DNA of 17,355 nt from Gryganskiella cystojenkinii. Taxonomy: Eukaryota; Mortierellomycota; Mortierellomycetes; Mortierellales; Mortierellaceae. The position numbers were made by a program, and so were the translations under genes. The notes beneath the pieces are model-generated. The model saw only the letters and a list, made by a program, of their open reading frames with translations. It searched no databases and was not told the origin of the DNA. This document shows, in pieces, positions 1 through 9,234 of the stretch. Where the stretch lies: the NCBI GenBank assembly GCA_015852425.1, contig JAAAIG010000808.1, positions 1 through 17,355 on the forward strand. Direction: 5' to 3'. Every line of letters starts with the position of its first letter. Position 1 is the first letter of the stretch.

Positions 1-425
1 TTTTTTCTTGCTTTTCATGCACCACCAATTTTGAGCGCAGACGAACAGCCGAACAGACGACAGAGAAGAGAAGAGACCCTGGATTTTTTGACATAAAATG
101 AGAGCGATCTTCTTATTCCCCCACCCTTGACTTTTTTTCCTCTTCTTATCTCATTTTTTCCCTCTCTTTCTTCTTTCACTCCTTCCATCTCCTCTCGCTC
201 TCTCGCTCTCTCTTTCTTTCGCTCTCTCATAGACGACTCTGGCCAGTGCTTCTTCCCTCGCTTTGCATCGACTCTGATCTCTCATTCTCAACAGCCCCTG
301 TGAACTGGTCGACCACCTCCACCCCTTCCCAACCCCTACCTCTACACACCACCTCCGAGGTCTTTTATCATCGCTTCTTTTTATCCCATCACACACACCC
401 ACACAAACATACCTACACACACGCC
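1..425 (+). promoter_or_regulatory. CT-rich 5' flank and leader of the Ser-rich gene
   Basis: No convincing gene is visible here. The stretch is very pyrimidine-rich, with CTCTCGCTCT-type tracts around 180-235 and CA/CAC-rich sequence around 340-425 just before the ATG at 426. I read it as promoter plus 5' leader of the next gene. The short open frames are low-complexity and have no protein-like composition. A TATA-like ACATAAAAT lies near 91-99, too weak to call a TATA box. Confidence 0.4.
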
Positions 426-1505
426 ATGGAGGTTTGCCACTCCCAAAGGTAATTGATACCCTTCATCTTCGCCCTCATTTATCATTCGCTTTTTGTTTGT
501 TCACTATTTGCTCTGCTCAATCAGACACCCTTGATCCCAACCACTTACTTTCTTCCATCAAACATTAAAATAAAAATAAAAATAAAAATAATTCTTCGTA
601 GCAGCAGTATGTCGTTCCTTGACCAGATCTTTGGCACAGACGGTCGCCAACACAAAGAGGACGGTGTTTGGAACTGGATCAAGCATCAAAAGAACAAGAG
701 GTCGAGCAAGAGTATTCACAAGAACATTAGTGGTAGCGGAGAAGACAATTTTTCGGATTCCACTCTTTCAACTTCAGGCCGAGACCAATCACAAAAACTA
801 TATCGTGTGCGACCCGACCATCACCACCATTCCAGGTCTAACTCTCGTTCATCCGACTTTTCAACCGCCACAACCGCCACTGCTTATTCTTGTCGGACGC
901 AAACATCCCCGACTTCAAGCTTTGTCCCTTCCTCCTGTTGTTCAGCCTCCTCTTCCTCCTTTTCATCCTCTTCTTCTGCTACCGCCGTCAAAACTGCCTC
1001 TCCTTCATCCTCTCCTCGACTTTTATCTCTCCCTATCTCACTTTCGAATACTCCGCCAAGTTCAACCGCTCGACCACACCACCAACAACACCGACCAAGG
1101 GCTCACAGCACATTCACACTACCAAACACTAGTCCCTCCGTAGTCCGTTCTGCCTCGTCTTCATCCTCGTCATCTTTAACATCCTCTCGGCAACTTTATC
1201 AGGGCCAAGGTTCTTTTGATTGGGACTATCAGCACTCAAACAAGATCAAAAGATCCGTCTCGGCCGGATCTGCGGCCAGCAGTGTTCATACCAGTTTAAC
1301 AAAGGGCAAAGAAGTCCTTCGAGAAATTAATTCAGTAGAGCTACAACAACAGCAGCAATCACGACCTCAACGACAACGTTGGAGCAGTGGCTCCTCTTCC
1401 TTTGTGTCGACGAGGACCAGTCCTCGTATCTTGGAAGAAGAAGAGAAGGAAGACCGTGTTCAAGGAGGACAAGGAGGCAAGAACGATGAATGGTGGTGGG
1501 AGTAA
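426..1505 (+). CDS. Ser-rich low-complexity protein of unknown function, two exons
   Basis: I do not recognise a family. The model joins a tiny exon 426-448 to 602-1505 through a GT-AG intron at 449-601, giving 308 aa. The ATG at 426 sits in a strong context (GCCATGG), and splicing keeps frame through Ser-Ser-Ser into MSFLDQIFG. If the intron is retained, a TAA at 450-452 stops translation after 8 codons. A fallback start is the ATG at 609, giving 298 aa. Visible parts are an ordered-looking N-terminus with two Trp and a basic stretch (residues about 12-44, DGVWNWIKHQKNKRS), a His run (DHHHHS), long Ser/Thr/Pro-rich disorder, a short poly-Gln (QQQQQ), an acidic EEEEKED patch and a C-terminus ending DEWWWE. 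No membrane segment is seen once the intron is removed. It is probably an intrinsically disordered, phosphorylatable cytoplasmic or nuclear protein (inference). Confidence 0.62.
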
Positions 1506-2228
1506 AAAAAAACAGTAGTACGAACAAGCTCGCCTCACTGAACAAACAGGAACAAGATCAAAAACAAAAACTAGAATACTTTATACCCTTCCTCCCTAAA
1601 AAACCGTCCAAACCCTAATAATGTACTACTCTAATACAAAGACGTTGGCTGTCCAGCAGCCAACAATTGACTCTATTTTTGGTGGGATAAGGGCGAGTTT
1701 TCGATCGCGCTGAAACGAGTTGAGGATGGTCCTGGCCTGATGTTTACGGTTGAAAGAGTGCAGTTATGGGCAGAGGAGGAGTGAGAAGAGGACCGTTATT
1801 GCCCTTGCTCAAGAATGTAATGGCTCGAGAGAAAAGCAAGAGTGTTCTTTCCCAGTTGTTTTTCAGGTCGTGTCTTCTGTCATTGCAGAAATGAAAGGCT
1901 AATTTTAACTTAAGGGTGTAATACGACGACCGTTTTGGGTTTCTCTGAACTGAGGAACGGAATGCACCCTCTCTTTTTCTCTTTTTTTTCATTTCATCGC
2001 CCACAGACACAAAAACACTCAAATCAGACTCTGTTTATTCCATCCTCCACGCAATTATACCTCTTCCAAACAAAACAAAAGAGGCACATTAACCGCATTT
2101 CTCATTGAACGGAACTATTTTACTGAAAAACGACCTCAGAGAGCAATTCCTTCCTCACTCACTCCTGCACACGCGTACACACAACCTTTTGCCTCCAAAT
2201 TATCACACACCGCACAAAAAGGAAAACT
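1506..2228. other. Intergenic: 3' flank of Ser-rich gene and 5' flank of PTC1
   Basis: No gene is supported. The interval contains an 8-bp hairpin (1644-1664) in the likely 3' UTR of the upstream gene and an AC-rich leader ahead of the PP2C gene. No ATG occurs in roughly the last 200 bases before the ATG at 2229, so that ATG is the first available start. The minus-strand open frame around 1744-2022 is Lys/Arg/Phe-rich translation of low-complexity sequence and I do not call it. Confidence 0.5.
1644..1664 (+). repeat. Short perfect stem-loop (8-bp arms, 5-nt loop)
   Basis: GTTGGCTG (1644-1651) and CAGCCAAC (1657-1664) are exact reverse complements around the loop TCCAG. It lies about 140 bases past the stop of the Ser-rich gene, so it could be a 3' UTR structure. 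No function is demonstrated, and stems this short arise by chance. Confidence 0.5.
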
Positions 2229-4359
2229 ATGACCCGTCGTACCAGCAGCGAGGCCTCACCACCGACCGCTCAGGATCCTCAGGAACAACACTCACACAGC
2301 CACCTCCACCACCATCACCACGACCATCACAGCAACACGGGACATTCTTCGTCTGATGCAGGACCGGACGCCGACTCGTCCACTGGAGCCATTGCAGAAG
2401 AAGAAGAGACCCTGAAGTCTGTCCTCAAGGACCTGGAAGAATTCGAGTTTGTCGTCGGTGTCGCGGAGGACAGGAACAAGCGTTGCCGGCGTTCTATGGA
2501 GGTAACAAAAAAAAGAAGGGACTCTTTTTTTATTTTTTATTTTTTCCTTCTTGGCACCCGCCTCACTATTTCGATCCCTGCGCAGGGTCAGAAAAAAATA
2601 TGGAGCTATATTCGTCTCGCGATTGTAGCTATTAACACCTTTCTAATCTTTTTTTGGATATTTTCTGACGCCTCCTTCTTTGCCTCTATTGTTTTCTAGG
2701 ACACGCACGCGTTCATTTACAACTATGAGGGGATCACTGGACATGGGTTTTTTGCCATATTTGATGGTCATGCAGGCAAAGCCGCCGCGGACTGGTGTGG
2801 CCAACACTTCCACGAGGTATTTTTTATGTTCGATTTCCCTCTCTTTTTTTTTCCTGACTTTGCATTTATGAGTGGTCCGTTTTTTTTTTTTTTGTGGAGG
2901 GAAAAAGGAGGGTTTGTTGTGTGAGGGCTAAAATTAGCGCCGGTCAACCGATGCATTGTTGTGTGGGGGTGGTGTTCTCGCAATTTTTACTTCTATTGTT
3001 CTTTTGGACGTCAACCCGTTCCAACTTGCCTCTCCTTTTCTCTTTGCCCCCGCATACTTCTTTTTCTCCTTCTACTTACATCAATGACTAAAGCTGTTGG
3101 AGACACTCGCAACGCGCAATGATGACGTAAAAAAAGCTAAAAATTGTCCAACCGCTCTCTCTCATCCTTTCTTCTGCCCACTAGGTCCTTGGTCGCATCC
3201 TCGAGGAGAAGGGAGAATTGCCAGAGACAGATTTTCAGGATATTGTCAATGAGGCATTTTTAGAAGCGGATCAGCAATTGGCCGAGGTGCTCAAGCAAGG
3301 ACGATCCAGTGGATGCACAGCCATTGTAGCCTACATCCGCAAGGAAGGCGATAAGGTGAGAAAATGACGCCAGTCTCTATTACCATAACTTTGTTTTACC
3401 AGAGTCGACTATCCCTGTCTTCTTGACTATAATTTACTTACGTTTCTGTCGAACACAAAACACAAAAAAAAATAGCGCGTTCTGTATACTGGAAATGTGG
3501 GCGATGCACGAGCAGTCTTGTGCCATGGAAGCAAGGCCATTCGATTGTCGTACGACCACAAGGGCAGTGATCACACAGAGGCTCAGCGTATCTTGGATGT
3601 TGGAGGATTTGTGATGAACAACCGTGTCAATGGTAAGATAAAACCCGGGGAATCTGCAGATCTTGAGACAATTTGCAAGAGGTCCAGGGTTTGGATGTTC
3701 TTTTGGGGACTTGTTACTTCCCCTCCCTTTTCAGTTGGGGAAACGAAGGTGCAAGGTGTGCTAAAAATTTAAATGGTGTCGATAGCAAACTAATACGACA
3801 CGATATACCCCCTTTCCGTCACCCCTTTTTTTCCCTTCGTCCGTTTCTTTTTTCTCTCATGCTTAGGTGTTTTGTCAGTCACGAGAGCATTGGGTGACAG
3901 CTCGATGAAGGAGTTTGTGATTGGATCACCTTACACGACCAGAACCGAGCTTGGACAGGATTGTCCATACCTCATCTTGGCGTGCGATGGGGTAAGCAAA
4001 CATAAAGGAAACAGATGTGAAAAAGAGTTTGGTCCGCAGCTTTGGAACAATTTTTTGGACCTGAGAGCCGACTCAGCAGATTTTTTTTCCAACGATCGGG
4101 GGAATGGTCCCGCGGAGACGACACGAAAGAGTAAATATTCGTCTGTGGAAAAAAGTAATAGAAATTTAACAGTTCTTCATCACCTTTGTTTTTAACCGAT
4201 TAGCTCTGGGACGTATGCAGTGATCAGGAAGCGGTCGAGTTGGTTCAAGAAGTGACCGACCCAACCAAGGCCAGTCAACTCCTGTTGGATCATGCTCTTC
4301 AAAAGTTTAGCACGGATAATATCAGTGTGATGGTCGTCAGGCTGGGACTCGACCAGTAG
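2229..4359 (+). CDS. PTC1: Protein phosphatase 2C, Ptc1-type (six exons)
   Basis: Metal-dependent Ser/Thr phosphatase of the PPM/PP2C family. In yeast, Ptc1 dephosphorylates MAPKs of the HOG and cell-wall pathways. Exons 2229-2501, 2700-2816, 3185-3355, 3476-3632, 3867-3991 and 4204-4359 join in frame with GT-AG introns to give 332 aa. PP2C motifs appear in order: RRSMED (87-92), FDGHAG (112-117, metal-binding D113/G114), SGCTA (172-176), [10 protein letters not shown] (193-202), [22 protein letters not shown] (235-250), LACDGLWD (277-284, metal-binding D280) and [10 protein letters not shown] (317-326, metal-binding D319). Ptc1 affinity rests on WCGQH after the first motif and the [13 protein letters not shown] segment. 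The core is complete. Residues 1-60 are a disordered extension rich in His ([10 protein letters not shown]). The stop lies 77 bases from the stop of the convergent TMEM115 gene. Several introns are long and T-rich; the second is 368 nt. Confidence 0.93.
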
Positions 4360-4390
4360 AAAAAGACTCTTGTACATATAAGAAATAGCG

Positions 4391-4396
4391 TTTATT
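4391..4396 (-). terminator. Poly(A) signal for the TMEM115 homologue
   Basis: TTTATT on the plus strand is AATAAA on the minus strand, 40 bases past the TAG at 4439-4437. Cleavage 10-30 bases further would fall at or near the PTC1 stop (4359), so the two convergent transcripts probably overlap tail to tail. Confidence 0.55.
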
Positions 4397-4436
4397 GGCA
4401 ACAAGTTTGTCCAGATTTCAATTATTGTGGATATTA

Positions 4437-6280
4437 CTACTGTTTTGATACATCGTTCTCGTCGTCCATGGCTGTCGTCTCGAATAACACATCCTTATCC
4501 TCATATGCTGGAAGTTCCGTAGTTGTTATTGTTGATGTCGACGTTGAGTTTGGTGCAGATGAAGACGCCATGGGTGGGGGTGGAGGAGGTGTTCCTGCAG
4601 AGGACGCAGTTGGCCCGAGGAAAGTCTTTTGACTCAGACCTGGTAGACTTGCGCTGTTGCCAGCCGCTGCATGCAAGCGCATATCCAGAGCCTTTAACGC
4701 CAGTGCCCTATTATTTCAAAGAAAAGATCGAAAATTGAAATGGGGTCAGTATCCAGAGCACCAAAAAAAAAAAAAATAGGCACGTCAACCTTCCAAGAAT
4801 GCAATTACCTCCTCCTTTCGGCTTCGGCTCTGAGATTCGCTGGTTGAGTTGTAGGGAGTTCCATACCGCCAGGAAGTCTCTCGTTAAGCGATTGGGAGAA
4901 CCCTGCTGCAGATCCTGATCCTTCGAGAGTGAATCCCAATGGTGAGCAAATGTGAAGACTGACCAACAGACCAAACATCAAGTTGGAGATTGACTTCACA
5001 GGAGGCCTACGTATTGAAAGGAGAGTAGTAACGCAGTTAGTCTCACATGATGATTTATGAATGTACTTTCGATGCTGTGAGATTGAGACTTACTGCAATG
5101 CCTCAGGGAAGAAAGACGCAAAGGAAAAGGTTTCACTCCTATCGCCCTTCATGCCATCCTGTGTCTTGAAGAACCGCGCATAGATCCATGAGATGAACAG
5201 TCCGTAGATCGCCATCAGCCACTCGATCTGACTCCGGAAAATCAGACTTTGAAATGCCATGAACAAGGCAAAAATCAAGGGAAGCGTCTAACAATGCAAT
5301 GCGGCATAAATTGTTTAAGAGTCAAAAAATATTATGTCATGGACAGGTCGTTGAATTGAATGACATTTTTTCTCTCCTTCCATATTCTGTTGTTACCTTG
5401 ACGCGGACAGAAATGATGCCGTAGAGGGTCACTAAGTGCTCAGGGACCAACTGTTTAAATCCAATGAGAAACCCAGCCTGGATCGCCGTCAGTCCATATG
5501 CTTGAGTGTTGTATCTACAAAAACAAGGGGGGGGGGGGGGGGGGGAATGGCGATCATGAATTAGTAAGATAACTTACGACAGAACTACCTCACCAAAAAA
5601 AAACTGGAAATGTTCTCCTTACAACAGCTCTTCCTTGCCCCGAACAACGTATTCGAACAAACATGTGGCATAGATGGCGATCATGGTGCCGACGCTGGTG
5701 ATGGCTAGATATTTGAAGAACTCGCGTGAACCCCATGCACGTTCCATGTATTTGCCGCATCCAAGCATGATGGCCGCATTGAAGATAAACTATTGGAAGG
5801 ACAGATTCAACAAGCGTTTCATGTTAAATCTACGAAAGGAGTCACCCTGTCTGTTTAAACATGACTGATCTTGTCCAAAATTTTAAATCCATAATGAGTT
5901 TTCTTGCCTGAATGATACTACGCTCAAAGAAGGAAGCAGTGGCAAAAGTCCAGAACCGGTAAGGTGCCCTATATAAGTTGTTGGATATGCACATTAAAAT
6001 GTCAGATACCAAAAAAAAAAAGATAAACGGAGTTCATGGAGCAGCAATAACAGAGTTTCTCTTCTTACGACACAGGAACCATGGCAAGGAGGGAGATTAA
6101 AGAAGACTCTGAGTCGGGACTGATGTCACCCTCTTCGATGGAACCGGCAAGGGCCATGTCCCTGAAGCGGAGTAAGAGACCGAGCGAGGTCATGACAGTC
6201 ATGGCCGTGACAACGCTCTTGGTCAGTGGGGGCACGCTCGTGAACGTGGACCTCCAACTGGAGGCAGCGGCAGCGGACAT
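4437..6280 (-). CDS. TMEM115: TMEM115/DUF1751 rhomboid-like Golgi membrane protein (seven exons)
   Basis: Homologue of TMEM115 (yeast YOL107W), a multipass Golgi protein with a rhomboid-like fold, linked in human cells to retrograde Golgi-ER transport. Exons on the minus strand are 6280-6069, 5968-5908, 5789-5623, 5514-5397, 5287-5094, 5006-4809 and 4707-4437; all joins keep frame, giving 406 aa. Family landmarks are FWTFAT (76-81), ERAWG (107-111), GFLIGFKQL (161-169), SWIYARFF (219-226), FSFASFFPEALQP (240-252) and AERRRALALKALDMRL (312-328), followed by a Pro/Ser/Thr-rich, acidic cytosolic tail. Hydrophobic segments lie near 23-39, 92-104, 115-136, 152-166, 187-202 and 207-224. Rhomboid protease residues are not expected in this family and I see none. 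Intron 2 (5907-5790) starts with GC instead of GT; the GC donor is the only one that keeps frame. Intron 3 contains a 19-base G/C homopolymer. Confidence 0.92.
5527..5545 (+). repeat. 19-base G homopolymer inside a TMEM115 intron
   Basis: An uninterrupted run of 19 G on the plus strand (C on the transcribed RNA) lies 10 bases upstream of the 3' splice site (AG at 5516-5515) of intron 3 of the minus-strand TMEM115 gene, between the branch region and a short TTGTTTTTG tract. On the DNA it could form a G-quadruplex or i-motif. Its length may be inexact because long homopolymers are often miscounted. Confidence 0.9.
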
Positions 6281-6719
6281 TATTTCGAATTGGATGTCGT
6301 ATTGAAAAAAGCGAACGAACGAGTTGGAGAAGAAGGAAGAGAATGAATGAAAATGAAGAAAGCACAACACGCGATGGCGGAGAAAGTGATGGATGTTGCG
6401 CTCACGATGGAAGCAAATCAGCATTCGCCCTCGAAAAATGCAATGGTCACGTGTTGACACGCCTGTCCCCCCACAATTGGACCTCAAATGATATCACCTC
6501 TCTGGGTCGTGTCGTTTCGAAAGGACAAACGAAAAGAGAAAGATGCCCATGCTTCTCCATTTTCTACTCTTCATCTTTTCCTCTGCTCTTCCCACCATTC
6601 CCTCATCATCCCAGCCCTGAACCCTCGTCGTAGACTGCTAGCGTCCGACACCACCTCCTCTCTCCTCTTTTATAAATACTCTTTACGTTTTAACGTCACA
6701 TTTCCCCCTTCTCGTAACA
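6281..6719. promoter_or_regulatory. Shared divergent promoter region of TMEM115 and ARPC1
   Basis: These 439 bases separate the ATGs of two divergently transcribed genes. The ARPC1 side is pyrimidine-rich (about 6550-6720) and carries a TATA box; the TMEM115 side has no TATA. The open frames across it are low-complexity and not supported as genes. Confidence 0.6.
6671..6678 (+). promoter_or_regulatory. TATA box of ARPC1
   Basis: TATAAATA lies 49 bases before the ATG at 6720. A start site about 30 bases downstream would leave a 5' UTR of only about 20 bases. The ATG context, AACAATGG, is favourable. Confidence 0.6.
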
Positions 6720-8353
6720 ATGGCTGAACCCATCGTGAACGAATTCGGCCTCGGTCCCATCTCTTGCCATGCCTTCAACCAGGACCGCACTGGTACGTGA
6801 CACATCATTCTCCTTCTGTGTCAACAGGCACTTGGATGTAATTCAAGAGCTGAATCTCTCGTCTTTGGAATCTAACTCTTCCTTTCTTTCCATTCCCTGA
6901 ACACCTCCTTCACTTCAAATCAGAGCTGGCTGTCTGCTTCAACACCAACGTGGTCAACATCTTCAAGAAGACTGGCGCTGGCTGGAACCTGACCTGGACT
7001 TTGGCCGAGCACGACAAGCCCGTGACGTCGGTCGATTGGGCTCCCAAGTCCAACAGGATTGTTACTTGCTCTCAGGACAGAAACGCCTATGTCTGGACTT
7101 TGGATGCTGCTCAACAGCAGTGGAAGCCCACTCTTGTCTTGTTGCGCATTAACCGCGCTGCGACCTTTGTCCGTTGGTCCCCCTTGGAGGACAAGTTTGC
7201 AGTTGCCTCAGGCTCGCGTTGCATCAGTGTCTGTTACTTCGAAGAGGACAATGACTGGTGGGTCGGTAAGCACATCAAAAAGCCCATCCGTTCGACCGTC
7301 CTCAGCTTGGACTGGCACCCTAATAATGTCCTCCTTGCCGCTGGTTGTGCTGATATGAAGGTAAACGATCTCATTTGGTTTGGGGGAAGGGTTCGCAACC
7401 CCTGCTTTTATTTTTGTCCCTGGGCTGTTGGATTTCGAAGGGCTATTCCTTTTGAGCTGATTATTATCTTGCGATGTATGATCAACGTCACACATGACCT
7501 TTTTTCTAACGTTCAATCAACAACTTCTTTTTTAGGCTCGTGTCTTCTCTGCATTCATCAAGGGCATTGATAAGAAGTACGGATTTCCTTCCATGTTTTT
7601 TCTCTTTCAGGATGAATGAACCTGGAACGAGGATCGAAATAATTTTACACGAGAACTGACCTCCCTTTCTTCTTTAACATAACCACGTTTCTAGGCCTGC
7701 TGCTAACCCTTGGGGTGAAAAACTGCCCTTCAACACTGTCTGTGGCGAGTACACGAACGGAACTGGAGGCTGGATTCACAGTGTTGCTTTCTCGCCCAGT
7801 GGCGACTCTTTAGCTTTTACTGGGCACGATTCGACCATCACTGTTGTGGATGCCGCATCTGGGTCGATCCAGTCCGTGCGTGCACCTTACTTGCCTTACG
7901 TCTCTGTCCTTTGGTTGAACGAGAGCCAGATCGTCGCCGCAGGTCATGATTGCGCTCCTCATCTGTTCGAGAAGAAGGGCCAGGAGTGGTACTGTCTTTT
8001 TTTAACAATTTTTAGAAGAACTGTCATGAGGATCGGTTTTGTCTTTGGTATTAACGTCTGCGTGTTTTTGTGCTATTCGTAGGGCTTTCACTGCCTCTTT
8101 GGATGCCGCTGTGAAGAAGGCAGATACCGGTACCTCTGCCAGAGACACCTTCCGTCGCATGGCCAGCCGTGCCCAATCGACTTCGACCAACGACACAGAG
8201 ATTCACTCTCATCACCAAAACACTATCAACTCTGTCCGTGCCTTCTCTGGATCCCGCGATCATGTGGAACAGTTCTCGACCTCGGGTCTTGATGGCAAGC
8301 TGATTGTCTGGGGCACTGGAATTACTCATGGATTGAACAAGTTGCACCTCTAG
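6720..8353 (+). CDS. ARPC1: Arp2/3 complex subunit 1 (ARPC1/Arc40), WD40 protein (five exons)
   Basis: WD40-propeller subunit of the Arp2/3 complex, which nucleates branched actin filaments at endocytic patches. Exons 6720-6792, 6924-7360, 7536-7576, 7695-7988 and 8083-8353 join in frame at GT-AG introns to give 371 aa, almost exactly the family length (about 372). Diagnostic segments are [15 protein letters not shown] (14-28), the blade repeats ending in [11 protein letters not shown] motifs, [14 protein letters not shown], a [18 protein letters not shown] segment and SVAFSPSGD. The variable insert between the last blades is rich in Ser/Thr/His ([18 protein letters not shown]), followed by the closing GLDGKLIVW blade. 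The start is fixed by a first coding exon that matches the ARPC1 N-terminus up to the split Glu codon. Codon use is more C-ending than in the neighbouring genes, suggesting high expression. Confidence 0.96.
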
Positions 8354-9234
8354 AGGACAAAAAAAACGACAGACTTTATTCGTCCGAAATCATCGATAAC
8401 AATGTTTTTAGGCGTCGAAAGAAGAAACACTTTTTTTGCCTCCTGTTTACAATAAACCAACTCAATTGACTCCAAACAAACACATGAACCACGGATGTTC
8501 TCTCTTCTTCGAGTATATTGCAATTCGTCCTCGGGAAAGAGCTCCTATGTTCTAATTTTTTTTATTTTCGCGGCACTGGACAGAGAAAGTGCAGGTAAAC
8601 ATGGGACACGGGAAGAAACCAAGAAAAAAACGGCGATGCTCCCTGGCGACGGAAATTAAATCGGCTCTTGGGGACAGTGAATAGATTGACTTCTTGGATC
8701 TTGAACTCAATCTGGAACTGGGAAAGAAGAGCAGTCTGGACCTGACCAGCAGGAGAAAAAGCATCTTTTTTTGGCCTTCGAGTCTCCCGTGAGACAAGCG
8801 TGGTGCTTGATTGGTTTCCTTCTCATCCTCCAAAGCAGACCCTGTGCCACAATGAAAATCTTTATTTTTTTTTTTTTTTTGGGAAAGAGGACGGCCGATG
8901 GGGTTTTGATGGTTTATTTTTTTTTGTCCTGCGATGAATTAAATTGAGAGGGGGACCGATGAGTGGGGATATGCCAGTGGGGATGGTGAGTTTTTGGAGT
9001 CTGCAAAAAACTGAATGGTGTCGTGTTGCCAATTGGTTTGAATGGCTGAGTTGCTTCGTCTCCTTTTTCATTTTTGGCTGAGGTAGTTTGCAAGTGTCGA
9101 TAGGTTTTCCTTTTGGCTGATATGATTTTTCCCTGTTAAGGCAACGTTTTGGTTTTTTTTTTTTGGTTCCATGGTAAAGAAAAATGAAACCCCTCAAGAG
9201 TATGCCAGAAGGAGTAGGAGGCCGAAGAAGGCGA
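8354..9234. other. Intergenic between convergent ARPC1 and the minus-strand unknown gene
   Basis: No gene is supported. The ARPC1 poly(A) signal is at 8451-8456. Plus-strand TTTATT at 8861-8866 and 8913-8918 reads AATAAA on the minus strand and could end the 9765-9235 gene. A+T runs include T16 near 8865-8880. The Lys/Arg-rich minus frames at 8552-8833 and 8862-9275 are low-complexity readings. Confidence 0.5.
8451..8456 (+). terminator. Poly(A) signal of ARPC1
   Basis: AATAAA lies 98 bases past the TAG at 8351-8353, a normal distance for a fungal 3' UTR. Confidence 0.6.

Noticed and set aside
453..608. Hydrophobic N-terminal extension of the Ser-rich protein (signal-anchor-like)
   Set aside because: It is the translation of an intron with GT and AG borders, and its apparent start is a TTG directly after a TAA.
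619..1143. Pro/Leu-rich 174-codon frame overlapping the Ser-rich gene
   Set aside because: Shadow of the Ser-rich repeats in another frame; the main frame continues to 1505 with better start context.
3118..3184. Possible C/D snoRNA in PTC1 intron 2 (ATGATGA C-box match)
   Set aside because: No D box (CTGA) and no closing terminal stem at a proper distance before the splice site.
7381..7405. Possible tRNA T-arm (GGGTTCGCAACCCC) in an ARPC1 intron
   Set aside because: The loop lacks the conserved T-loop pattern, the stem has a mismatch, and no anticodon or acceptor stem can be built around it.
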